Shown: positions 29,947 to 37,979 of the stretch, one piece after another | Layout of the letters: each line of letters begins with the position of its first letter | Position numbering within the stretch: the stretch's first letter is position 1 | Assembly (NCBI GenBank): GCA_015068345.1 | Contig: SVKS01000007.1 | Coordinates: 1-52,031 of the forward strand | From: Oscillospiraceae bacterium | GTDB lineage: Bacteria; Bacillota; Clostridia; Oscillospirales; QAMX01 | Direction of reading: 5' to 3' | Length of the DNA stretch: 52,031 nucleotides | Position numbers and translations under genes: made by a program | The notes under the pieces: model-generated | Database searches by the model: none | Told to the model about the DNA's origin: nothing | Seen by the model: the letters and a program-made list of their open reading frames with translations, nothing else

Positions 29947-29993
29947 AATCCGAACCCATTTCCCAAGAGGGAAATCCGGTTCGGATTGTTTTG
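29947..29993 (+). terminator. Terminator after the deaminase-like gene
   Basis: AATCCGAACC pairs with GGTTCGGATT, and an inner ATTTCCC pairs with GGGAAAT around AAGA. GTTTTG follows. On the other strand the tRNA-Leu gene ends just downstream and may use it too. Confidence 0.75.
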
Positions 29994-29996
29994 CTT

Positions 29997-30081
29997 TGGT
30001 GCAGGTAGCCGGGATCGAACCGGCATGAGTTGCCTCGACAGATTTTAAGTCTGTTGCGTCTGCCTGTTCCGCCATACCTGC
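29997..30081 (-). tRNA. tRNA-Leu (TAA)
   Basis: An 85-base tRNA with the long variable arm of leucine tRNAs, acceptor GCAGGTA pairing to TACCTGC, anticodon TAA within ACTTAAAATC, T-arm GGTTCGATCCC and encoded CCA. Confidence 0.95.
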
Positions 30082-30090
30082 GTGGTTATT

Positions 30091-30119
30091 ATTCTACCAT
30101 TCCCAGGACGCTTTGTCAA
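30091..30119 (-). promoter_or_regulatory. tRNA-Leu promoter
   Basis: On the minus strand TTGACA (30114-30119), 17 bases, TAGAAT (30091-30096), with transcription starting just before the tRNA. Confidence 0.8.
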
Positions 30120-30130
30120 TTCTTTTCCGC

Positions 30131-30161
30131 GAAAAAGAAGGAGCGGATTGCTCCGCTCCTT
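30131..30161 (-). terminator. Terminator after pnp
   Basis: AAGGAGCGGA pairs with TCCGCTCCTT around a GCAA loop, followed on the minus strand by CTTTTTC. Confidence 0.88.
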
Positions 30162-30174
30162 CCGAAAAAATGAA

Positions 30175-32331
30175 TTACTTCTTTTCTTCGTCCTTTTTGG
30201 AAACGTAGTGGCTGGTGTCCTTGCGGGAGAAGTTGAGTCTGCCCTTGTCGTCCACTTCGATGAGCTTGACCCAGGTCATGTCGCCCACGTTGACCGAGTC
30301 TTCCACCTTGGCAACACGGTAGTTTTCCAGCTTGGAGATATGAACCAGGCCTTCCTTGCCGGGAGCAAATTCCACGAAGGCGCCGAAGGTCATCAGGCGG
30401 GTAACCTTGCCGTAGAATTCTTCGCCGATTTCGGGATCCTTGACAATGGCGCTGACGATCTTATAAGCAGCGTCGCAAGCATCACGGTTGACAGCGGAGA
30501 TGAAGACGTGGCCGTCATCTTCGATGTCGATCTTGGCACCGGTGTCACCCTGGATCTTCTGGATGACCGAGCCTCCCTTACCGATGACTTCCCGGATCTT
30601 GTCCACTTCGATGACCATCTGGAGCATCTTGGGAGCGTACTTGGAAATTTCAGCTCTGGGCTGGGCAATGCAGGGGAGCATGATCTGATCCAGGATCTTC
30701 AGGCGAGCTTCCCGGGTCTGGCGGAGAGCTTCCTTGATGATGGTGGGGGTCAGACCGTCGATCTTCAGGTCCATCTGGATGGCGGTGATGCCGTCCTTGG
30801 TACCGGCGACCTTGAAGTCCATATCGCCGAAGAAGTCTTCCACACCCTGGATATCGGTGAATACCAGTTCGCGATCGCCTTCGGTCACAAGACCACAGGA
30901 GATACCGGCTACGGGAGCCTTGATGGGAACACCGGCGTCCATGAGGGCCAGGGTGGAGCCACAGACAGAACCCTGGGAGGTGGAACCGTTGGAGGAGAGA
31001 ACTTCGGAAACAAGGCGGATGCAGTAGGGGAATTCTTCCTCAGAGGGGATAACCGGTTCGAGGGCTCTTTCAGCCAGAGCGCCGTGACCGATTTCCCGGC
31101 GGCCGGGGCTTCTGGAGGGACGGGCTTCGCCAACCGAGTAGGCCGGGAAGTTATAGTGATGCATGTATCTCTTGGTCTCTTCTTCGGAGATACCGTCGAT
31201 GAGTTGCTGGTCGGCAACGGTGCCCAGGGTGGCAACAGTCAGAACCTGGGTCTGGCCACGGGTGAACATACCCGAGCCGTGGGTTCTGGGCAGAACACCA
31301 ACTTCGGCGGCCAGGGGACGTACTTCGTAGAGGTTACGGCCGTCAACACGCTTGCCTTCGTCCAGGAGCCAGCGGCGAACCACAGTCTTTTCCAGCTTGT
31401 AGAGGCAGTCTTCGATAGAAGAGCCGGCTTCGGGGTTGGGGTAGGTTTCGTCGAACTTTTCGTGGACTTCCTTATTCAGGGCGGCCAGACGTTCTTCACG
31501 GACGATCTTGTCGTCGGTATCCATGGCGTACTTCATGCCGTCGGTGGCGTAAGCCGCAATGGCGTCGTACATATCGTGGTCCACTTCCACCACGGGGTAA
31601 CCCTGCTTGGGCTTGCCGATTTCGGCCCGGATGGCGTTGATAAATTCGCAGACACGCTTATTTTCTTCATGGGCCAGCATGATAGCGTTGTACATCTTCT
31701 CTTCGTCCACCTGGTTGGCGCCGGCTTCGATCATGACGACCTTCTTTTCGCTGGAGGCAACGGTGAGGGAGAGATCAGACTTTTCACGCTGGGCGGCGGT
31801 GGGGTTGATGCAGTATTCGCCATTGACCATACCGACGGCAACGCCGGAGATGGGGCCAAACCAGGGAATATCCGAAATGGTGATGGCGATGGAGGTGCCG
31901 ATCATGGCGGTCACTTCGGGGGAGCAATCGGGGTCAACGCTCATGACGGTGTTGCAGATGACCACGTCATTGCGCATATCCTTGGGGAAGAGGGGACGGA
32001 TGGGACGGTCGATCACGCGGGAAGCCAGGATGGCCTTTTCACCGGGACGGCCTTCACGGCGCAGGAAGCTGCCGGGAATCTTACCAACCGAGTAGAGCTT
32101 TTCTTCGAAGTCCACCGAGAGGGGGAAGAAGTCGATGCCATCCCGGGGGGCGGCAGACATGGTGGCGGTGGTCAGAACAGCGGTTTCACCATAGCGAACC
32201 AGGCAGGAGCCGTTGGCCAGACCGGCCATCTTACCGGTTTCCACCTTCAGGGGACGACCGGCGAGTTCCATTTCGAATACACGGAAGCCATTAAACTGCA
32301 TGGACTTCATGTCGAGAACAGAATTGGACAT
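30175..32331 (-). CDS. pnp: Polynucleotide phosphorylase
   Basis: A 718-residue 3'-to-5' phosphorolytic exoribonuclease of the mRNA decay machinery. Two RNase PH-like domains (about 10-220 and 310-540), the second with the active-site stretch VCGSTLALMDAGVPIKAPV. The KH domain follows, with IREVIGKGGSVIQKIQGDTGA near residue 570, then an S1 domain (GEEFYGKVTRLMTFGAFVEFAPGKEGLVH) near residue 630. Full length. TAGGAGGAA precedes the ATG. It follows rpsO, the classic pairing. Confidence 0.97.
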   Translation of the reverse strand: MSNSVLDMKSMQFNGFRVFEMELAGRPLKVETGKMAGLANGSCLVRYGETAVLTTATMSAAPRDGIDFFPLSVDFEEKLYSVGKIPGSFLRREGRPGEKAILASRVIDRPIRPLFPKDMRNDVVICNTVMSVDPDCSPEVTAMIGTSIAITISDIPWFGPISGVAVGMVNGEYCINPTAAQREKSDLSLTVASSEKKVVMIEAGANQVDEEKMYNAIMLAHEENKRVCEFINAIRAEIGKPKQGYPVVEVDHDMYDAIAAYATDGMKYAMDTDDKIVREERLAALNKEVHEKFDETYPNPEAGSSIEDCLYKLEKTVVRRWLLDEGKRVDGRNLYEVRPLAAEVGVLPRTHGSGMFTRGQTQVLTVATLGTVADQQLIDGISEEETKRYMHHYNFPAYSVGEARPSRSPGRREIGHGALAERALEPVIPSEEEFPYCIRLVSEVLSSNGSTSQGSVCGSTLALMDAGVPIKAPVAGISCGLVTEGDRELVFTDIQGVEDFFGDMDFKVAGTKDGITAIQMDLKIDGLTPTIIKEALRQTREARLKILDQIMLPCIAQPRAEISKYAPKMLQMVIEVDKIREVIGKGGSVIQKIQGDTGAKIDIEDDGHVFISAVNRDACDAAYKIVSAIVKDPEIGEEFYGKVTRLMTFGAFVEFAPGKEGLVHISKLENYRVAKVEDSVNVGDMTWVKLIEVDDKGRLNFSRKDTSHYVSKKDEEKK

Positions 32332-32450
32332 GGGATTTTCCTCCTAAAATAATATAGAGTGTTTCCCCACCCGCCGTTTAGCACTTGAAACAAAGGCACA
32401 GCACCCTGTGTCCCTCTTTCAACTACTAAATGGCAAGCAGGATAGGATTT

Positions 32451-32482
32451 GCTGCCGTAAGCCAACAGAGGCCTACGGCAGC
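32451..32482 (-). terminator. Strong hairpin between rpsO and pnp
   Basis: On the minus strand GCTGCCGTAGGCC pairs with GGCTTACGGCAGC around six bases, with one mismatch-like G-T pair. No proper T run follows, so it is more likely a processing or attenuation stem than a full stop. In other bacteria the rpsO-pnp spacer is cut by RNase III for autoregulation. Confidence 0.65.
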
Positions 32483-32498
32483 TCTCAGAAATTTCGGA

Positions 32499-32765
32499 TT
32501 ACTTACGGATGCCGAGCTTGGCGATGCAGGCACGGTAGCGTTCGATATCCTTGCGAGCAAGGTAATCGAGCAGGTTGCGGCGATTACCAACCATCTGCAG
32601 AAGACCACGACGGGAATGATTGTCCTTGGGGTGGAGCTTCAGGTGACCGGTCAGATCGTTGATTCTGTAGGTCAGAATGGCGATCTGGACTTCAGGAGAA
32701 CCGGTATCGGTTTCGTGAGTGCGGTTAGCTTCGATGATCTGCTGTTTGATTTCCGGAGTAAGCAT
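32499..32765 (-). CDS. rpsO: 30S ribosomal protein S15
   Basis: An 88-residue S15, the usual size, which binds the three-way junction of 16S rRNA. Motifs [20 protein letters not shown] and [15 protein letters not shown] plus RRNLLDYL are present. The ATG at 32765 gives the family N-terminus (MLTPEIKQ); GAAAGGTG lies ten bases upstream. An in-frame GTG at 32777 overlaps that site and is not favoured. Confidence 0.96.
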   Translation of the reverse strand: MLTPEIKQQIIEANRTHETDTGSPEVQIAILTYRINDLTGHLKLHPKDNHSRRGLLQMVGNRRNLLDYLARKDIERYRACIAKLGIRK

Positions 32766-32804
32766 GCGTTTTTTCACCTTTCAGTTTCTAATTTTTGTGC
32801 GTGC

Positions 32805-32824
32805 CCGCTTGTCATGGTAAGCGG
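32805..32824 (-). promoter_or_regulatory. Hairpin in the rpsO leader
   Basis: In the roughly 120-base leader of rpsO, CCGCTT pairs with AAGCGG around eight bases. S15 represses its own mRNA through leader structures in several phyla; a role here is inferred. Confidence 0.35.
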
Positions 32825-32891
32825 TGGGTGAAATACTCTTCTGATGAAAAGCTTTGTCCGCAAACTTTGCCAAGGGGCCACACTGGGAAAT

Positions 32892-32920
32892 ATAATATCA
32901 CATCTTTTCGAAAAAGTAAA
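32892..32920 (-). promoter_or_regulatory. rpsO-pnp promoter
   Basis: On the minus strand TTTACT (32915-32920), 17 bases, TATTAT (32892-32897). Confidence 0.7.
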
Positions 32921-33040
32921 GGGAAACTCTATACATTTCCGAAAAAAAGTTGTATAATAGTAGGCAAGAGAAGTGGGACCGATTTGCCCAATTGAACAAT
33001 AGGACCCAATAACGACTGTCAAGGAGGATGTTTTTGCGTT

Positions 33041-33730
33041 ATGACTAAAAAAATGCTGATTGCGGAAGATGATTCCAACATTGCGGTTCTTCTCCGCCTT
33101 TATATGGAAAAAGAAGGATATGAGGTTACCATCGCCTCCGACGGCGGGGAAGCTCTCCGCCTTTATCGCACCGTTCGCCCCCACATCATTCTTTTGGATG
33201 TGATGATGCCGGTGGCAGACGGTTGGCAGGTTTGCAACGAAATCCGCAAGGACAGCGACGTCCCCATTATCATGCTGACCGCCCGGGGGGAAACCAGCGA
33301 CAAGGTGTCCGGATTGGACAGCGGTGCCGACGATTATATCGTCAAACCCTTCGAAATGCGGGAGGTTATCGCCCGGGTCAATGCCGTTATGCGCCGGACC
33401 CTGTCTGCCGAGTCGGTAAATACCCATTCGGTTTCCTTCGATAACCTTTTCATCAATTTGGACAACTATCAGCTCTACCTGCGGGGCAAGCTGGTGGACG
33501 TGCCCCCCAAGGAAATCGAACTGCTTTATTTCCTGGCTTCCAACCCCCACAAGGTATTCACCCGGGAGCAGCTTCTGGACCACGTTTGGGGCTTTGAATA
33601 CACCGGGGATACCCGCACAGTGGACGTACACATTAAGCGTCTGCGAGAAAAGCTGGATGGGGTCAGCAACAGATGGATGTTGAAAACCGTATGGGGTGTC
33701 GGTTACAAGTTCGAGCTTGTTAATTTATGA
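33041..33730 (+). CDS. OmpR-family response regulator
   Basis: A 229-residue regulator. The receiver has AEDD at residues 8-11, the phosphoacceptor Asp53 in ILLDVMMP, threonine in MLTARGET and lysine in YIVKPFE. The winged helix (about 130-225) ends in TRTVDVHIKRLREKLDG and TVWGVGYKFE. It is closest in look to PhoP/WalR-type regulators. CAAGGAGG precedes the ATG, and a TATAAT lies at 32953-32958. Its last bases overlap the kinase start. Confidence 0.92.
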   Translation: MTKKMLIAEDDSNIAVLLRLYMEKEGYEVTIASDGGEALRLYRTVRPHIILLDVMMPVADGWQVCNEIRKDSDVPIIMLTARGETSDKVSGLDSGADDYIVKPFEMREVIARVNAVMRRTLSAESVNTHSVSFDNLFINLDNYQLYLRGKLVDVPPKEIELLYFLASNPHKVFTREQLLDHVWGFEYTGDTRTVDVHIKRLREKLDGVSNRWMLKTVWGVGYKFELVNL

Positions 33731-35166
33731 GAAGTCTGTACCAGCGGCTGTTCATTCGGGTTCTTCTGGTCCTTTTGTGCAGTCTTCTGATCCTAAGTAT
33801 TTCCCTTTTCCCACAACTTTATCGTTATTCCGAACGGCAAACCAAATTGATGTTGCAGCGCAGTGCCGAACGCATTGCCAGCACCATTGTTCTGTATTTT
33901 GAAACCTCCTCTGTTCCGGTGGAAAATCTGGCGGAAATCGTGCGTTCCTCGGCAGAGGAAACCGATGCAGAAGTTCTGATCGTCAACCTGCAGCGGGAGA
34001 TTCTGATTCACGCCAACAAGGATCGGTTTGAGGAGGTTTTTTCCACCTACACCTATTCCCCTGTCCGGCAGATTGAGTCGGACTTTCCCGACCGGGTAGC
34101 CGCAGAGGGACTTTCTTCCGAATTCAGTTCTTTGAATGGTTTTTATCCCCAAGCCTGCTACACGGTGGGGGTTCCGGTTCGTTCCCAGATCAACGACAGC
34201 CTTTACGGCACCGTTCTGCTTTCCACCACCTCCTCCTTCCTGAATGCCCTGTCTCAGGATCTGGTCGTGATTGCCCTGTCTTCTCTGGGCATTGCCACCA
34301 TTGCCGCCATGCTATTGACCTATTTCATGGCACGGCGAATTGTTTCCCCCATCAATGCCATGAGCCGGGCTGCAACCGCTTTTTCCCGCGGGGATTTCTC
34401 AACCCGTATCCCCATCACCGGTTCGGACGAAATCACCAATTTAAGCAAGGCCTTTAACGAAATGGCCGCCAACCTGGAAAAGGCTGAAACCAGCCGACAG
34501 GACTTGATCACGAACATCACCCACGAGCTCAAGACCCCCATGACCACCATCTCCGGGTTTATCAACGGCATTTTGGACGGCACCATCCCCCCGGACCGCC
34601 AGAACCATTATCTGCAGATTGTTTTGATGGAAACCAAGCGGCTTTCCCGTATGGTCTCCCAGACTCTGCTTGCTACCCGCCTCTCCTCCGGGGAGGAGGA
34701 GCTGGTCATGCGGCCGGTGGACCTGGGTGAAATCATGCGCCGTACCCTTTTGGGATTTGAGGACGCCGTCAACGGGAAGGAGCTTTCCTGTGCCGTACAA
34801 ATTCCCGATTCCCCCTCCATGGTGGAAGCCGATGAGGACTCCATGGTACAGGTACTTTACAATCTCATCGACAATGCCATCAAATATGCTTCTCCCCGGG
34901 GACATCTTCGGGTATCCCTTCGTCGGGGCGGCGGACGGGCTTACGTGGAGGTTTACAATACCGGCGTCGGTATCTCCAAAGAAGCCCTGCCCCATATTTT
35001 TGATCGCTTTTACAAGGCCGACTCTTCCCGGGGAATCAACAAGGAAAGCTTCGGGTTGGGTCTTTACATCATCAAAACCATTCTGAATCGTCACAACACC
35101 GACATCCACGTGGAAAGTGAGCCTGGTGTTTACTGCATATTCTTCTTTGATCTGCCCCTGGTATGA
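33727..35166 (+). CDS. Sensor histidine kinase with HAMP domain
   Basis: A 479-residue kinase. Membrane segments at about 9-29 and 179-201 flank an extracytoplasmic domain of about 150 residues. HAMP follows (202-255), then the phosphoacceptor His266 in ITHELKTPMTTISGF, N box YNLIDNAIKYA, G1 box VYNTGVGIS and G2 box SFGLGLYIIKT. Four-base overlap with the regulator gene. The sensed signal is unknown; the next gene is a flavoprotein read from the same strand 34 bases later. Confidence 0.92.
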   Translation: MRSLYQRLFIRVLLVLLCSLLILSISLFPQLYRYSERQTKLMLQRSAERIASTIVLYFETSSVPVENLAEIVRSSAEETDAEVLIVNLQREILIHANKDRFEEVFSTYTYSPVRQIESDFPDRVAAEGLSSEFSSLNGFYPQACYTVGVPVRSQINDSLYGTVLLSTTSSFLNALSQDLVVIALSSLGIATIAAMLLTYFMARRIVSPINAMSRAATAFSRGDFSTRIPITGSDEITNLSKAFNEMAANLEKAETSRQDLITNITHELKTPMTTISGFINGILDGTIPPDRQNHYLQIVLMETKRLSRMVSQTLLATRLSSGEEELVMRPVDLGEIMRRTLLGFEDAVNGKELSCAVQIPDSPSMVEADEDSMVQVLYNLIDNAIKYASPRGHLRVSLRRGGGRAYVEVYNTGVGISKEALPHIFDRFYKADSSRGINKESFGLGLYIIKTILNRHNTDIHVESEPGVYCIFFFDLPLV

Positions 35167-35200
35167 TCAGCATATTTTCCGTTTTATGGAGGTAATTCCT

Positions 35201-36568
35201 ATGTTTTTTGACGTCATTATTGTCGGTGCAGGTCCCGGCGGTATTTTTTCCGCTTACGAACTGACACAGCGCCGTCCCGACCTGAAGGTGGCAGTATTTG
35301 AAGCCGGCCATCCCCTTGCCAAGCGCAAGTGCCCTATTGACGGGGACAAGATTAAAGCCTGCATCGGCTGCAAGAGCTGTTCTATCATGAGCGGTTTTGG
35401 CGGCGCCGGCGCTTTCTCCGACGGTAAATACAATATCACCAACGACTTCGGCGGCACCCTGTACGAATACATCGGCAAAGCCAAAGCCCTGGAACTGATG
35501 CGTTATGTGGACGACATCAATATGGCCTACGGCGGCGAGGGCACCAAGCTCTACTCCACGGCCGGTACCAAGTTCAAGAAGCTTTGTATGCAAAACGACC
35601 TTTACCTCCTGGAGGCTTCGGTCCGTCACCTGGGCACCGACATCAACTATGTGGTTCTGGAAAACCTGTATACCTATCTGAAGGATAAGGTCACCTTCTT
35701 CTTCGATACTCCCGTGGAGGAGGTTGCCGTTGCCGAGGGCGGTTACAAGGTCCTCTGCAAGGCCGGGGAATTTTCCTGCAAGAACTGCATCATTTCGGTT
35801 GGCCGCAGCGGCAGCAAGTGGATGGAAACGGTTTGCAAAACCATGGACATTCCCACCAAGTCTAACCGCGTGGACATCGGCGTACGTGTTGAATTGCCGG
35901 CGGAGATTTTCTCCCACCTGACCGACGAGCTCTACGAGAGCAAGATCGTCTACCGCACCCCCAAATACGGAGACAAGGTCCGCACCTTCTGCATGAATCC
36001 CCGGGGCGCTGTGGTCAACGAGAATACCAACGGCATCATTACCGTCAACGGTCACAGCTATGCCGACCCGGAAAAGCAAACTGCAAATACCAACTTCGCC
36101 CTTTTGGTGGCCAAGCATTTTTCCGAACCCTTTAAGGATTCCAACGGCTACGGCGAATCCATTGCCAAGCTCAGCAACATGTTGGGCGGCGGCGTTATCG
36201 TTCAGCGCTTCGGCGATCTGATCCGCGGCCAGCGTTCCACCCCCAGCCGCATCGAGGAAGCTTTCCTGACCCCCACCCTGAACGCCACCCCGGGCGACCT
36301 GAGCCTGGTGCTTCCCAAGCGTATTTTGGACGGTATCATCGAAATGATCTACGCCCTGGACAAGGTGGCCCCCGGTACCGCAAACGACGACACCCTGCTT
36401 TACGGTGTGGAAGTCAAGTTCTACAATATGGAGGTTGCTGTGGACAACCGCCTGGAAACCAAGCACAAGGGCTTCTACGTCATTGGCGACGGCAGCGGCA
36501 TCACCCACTCCCTGTCCCACGCTTCAGCCAGCGGCGTCTTCGTCGCCCGGAATATTGCAGAAGAATAA
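35201..36568 (+). CDS. COG2509-type FAD-dependent dehydrogenase
   Basis: A 455-residue flavoprotein. The dinucleotide motif DVIIVGAGPGGIFSAYEL is at residues 4-21. A cysteine-rich stretch KACIGCKSCSIMSGFGGAGAFSD near residue 50 and the C-terminal GFYVIGDGSGITHSLSHASASG are hallmarks of this poorly understood family. No signal peptide. The ATG at 35201 follows GGAGGT. It sits right behind a two-component system and is probably co-transcribed, which hints at a redox function linked to that signal; the reaction is unknown. Confidence 0.87.
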   Translation: MFFDVIIVGAGPGGIFSAYELTQRRPDLKVAVFEAGHPLAKRKCPIDGDKIKACIGCKSCSIMSGFGGAGAFSDGKYNITNDFGGTLYEYIGKAKALELMRYVDDINMAYGGEGTKLYSTAGTKFKKLCMQNDLYLLEASVRHLGTDINYVVLENLYTYLKDKVTFFFDTPVEEVAVAEGGYKVLCKAGEFSCKNCIISVGRSGSKWMETVCKTMDIPTKSNRVDIGVRVELPAEIFSHLTDELYESKIVYRTPKYGDKVRTFCMNPRGAVVNENTNGIITVNGHSYADPEKQTANTNFALLVAKHFSEPFKDSNGYGESIAKLSNMLGGGVIVQRFGDLIRGQRSTPSRIEEAFLTPTLNATPGDLSLVLPKRILDGIIEMIYALDKVAPGTANDDTLLYGVEVKFYNMEVAVDNRLETKHKGFYVIGDGSGITHSLSHASASGVFVARNIAEE

Positions 36569-36582
36569 ATCCTCAATAAGAA

Positions 36583-36627
36583 ACAGCGACCTTTGGAGCA
36601 AATAGCTCCAAAGGTCGCTGTGGTTTT
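36583..36627. terminator. Shared terminator between the flavoprotein and ArsR-type genes
   Basis: A 17-base stem (ACAGCGACCTTTGGAGC at 36583-36599 with its complement at 36605-36621) encloses AAATA, followed by GGTTTTTT. Convergent genes flank it. Confidence 0.88.
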
Positions 36628-37671
36628 TTACTTGAAGTTTGCCCAGAAGGCATCTGCCGTCTTTTTCACCTTGTGGAAATAGTCGGTATTCAGTTCATAG
36701 AAGATATTTTTCCCTTCCTGACCCTTGATGCGGATCACACCGTCGCTTCTCAGCGATTCCAGATAGCGCCCGGTCATAGGAGGCGAACTGTGGAGAATCT
36801 TGGAAAGCTGAGACGACGTGAGCTTGCCCTGTTCCAGGAGCAGATATACGATACGGATTTTGTTTTCCGAACCGCATGCTGCTACAAAGCTTCTGAAATC
36901 GGTGTTGGAAAGCTCCTGGGGGCCCGCTTCCGCATCCCGGTAGTTCATGCCGCACAGAATCTGGTGGACGATACTCCGTTGGGCATCCATGGGGAACAGA
37001 GCATAGGGCTGGCATAGCGTGATAGCCACGTCGGCTTCGGGAATGTTTTTACCGGTAAGCTTGTAATTCATCCGGCGTTCCAGATCCTTCTGTATCACAG
37101 GATCCTGCAAGCCTTGAACCATGCTTTCAATGCGGGTTGCCGCGGCCACGTGACACGCCTTCACCGCACGATAGATTTTAGCAAACAGCAGGTGCAGTTC
37201 CCGCTTAACATCCTCATAATTGCCGCAAATATAAAGGAGTTCCATTTTGATGGCATCGGGAATATCCAGCTCCTTGCATGCCTGGTACCAGGCAGCCAGA
37301 TCCCGTTCGGTCAAACGGCTTGCCACGCTCCCGCCAAGATCGGGGAAATAATGTCTTGCCAGTGCCCCGAAGAATACCTCCTGCTGATCCACGCAGGAAA
37401 GCAGTCTTTCCTGTGAATAGGCGGGGAGAAGATCTTCGTGCAGGAAAAAGTCCTCACTTTCGGGATAACGTCTGCCACCCACAAAAAAGAGAGCTTTGCA
37501 CCAGGTCGGCATTTCACCGACTTCCTGCTTCACAGCTTCAACAAAGGACATCAAGTCCTCGTCCGAAAACTGCTTTTCTTTCAGCTCGGCTTCTACGGAT
37601 GCCAAATTGTTCACCACGAGGCCGTAACTGATGGTATCGATTACAATACCAAGTTCACTATTTAGGATCAT
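36628..37671 (-). CDS. ArsR-type regulator with a large N-terminal domain
   Basis: A 347-residue protein, three times the size of a plain ArsR regulator. The last ~90 residues are an ArsR-like winged helix: SENKIRIVYLLLEQGKLTSS, then QLSKILHSSPPMTGRYLESL and DGVIRIKGQEGKNIFYELN. The first 250 residues are helical, acidic and not recognised; they contain scattered cysteines (for example near 58, 92, 131, 148) but no clear metal site. AGGAGGGT precedes the ATG. Its promoter carries a perfect palindrome, so self-repression is likely. What it senses is unknown. Confidence 0.8.
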   Translation of the reverse strand: MILNSELGIVIDTISYGLVVNNLASVEAELKEKQFSDEDLMSFVEAVKQEVGEMPTWCKALFFVGGRRYPESEDFFLHEDLLPAYSQERLLSCVDQQEVFFGALARHYFPDLGGSVASRLTERDLAAWYQACKELDIPDAIKMELLYICGNYEDVKRELHLLFAKIYRAVKACHVAAATRIESMVQGLQDPVIQKDLERRMNYKLTGKNIPEADVAITLCQPYALFPMDAQRSIVHQILCGMNYRDAEAGPQELSNTDFRSFVAACGSENKIRIVYLLLEQGKLTSSQLSKILHSSPPMTGRYLESLRSDGVIRIKGQEGKNIFYELNTDYFHKVKKTADAFWANFK

Positions 37672-37704
37672 TTTGCATACCCTCCTGCATAACCCTAGTT
37701 TATA

Positions 37705-37738
37705 CCTGTATTATACAGGGAAATACAGAAAATGTAAA
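37705..37738 (-). promoter_or_regulatory. Promoter and palindromic operator of the ArsR-type gene
   Basis: On the minus strand TTTACA (37733-37738), 17 bases, TATAAT (37710-37715). The palindrome CCTGTAT-T-ATACAGG (37705-37719) covers the -10 box with perfect seven-base arms, as expected for a repressor site. Confidence 0.65.
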
Positions 37739-37893
37739 TACACATTTCTAAATTTTTCCTCCTCTTTGGACAATTTTTCTCCAATAATCACCTTTTAAAG
37801 AAGGTAGTGGTAATAGGATTTCTGTGTAAAAGGCTTATGCAGTCTTCTTCTCATTCTTTTTTCGCGACATTGGCAACTTTTCTTTCCGATTGC

Positions 37894-37922
37894 TTGCAAT
37901 TCGATGGAATTCGTAGTATAAT
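37894..37922 (+). promoter_or_regulatory. pgi promoter
   Basis: TTGCAA (37894-37899), 17 bases, TATAAT (37917-37922). Between 37739 and 37893 I see nothing else. Confidence 0.75.
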
Positions 37923-37979
37923 TTCTTTAGTGTGTTTACCCCGTAAAACCATTTGTATCAATTTAGGAGGAATTCCCCA

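Noticed and set aside
30082-32352. A 756-codon open frame opposite pnp
   Set aside because: Its translation is a mirror of PNPase codons, and it runs through the tRNA-side terminator. Not a gene.
35072-36520. A 482-codon open frame opposite the COG2509-type flavoprotein
   Set aside because: Shadow of the flavoprotein gene, which has clear FAD motifs and a ribosome site.
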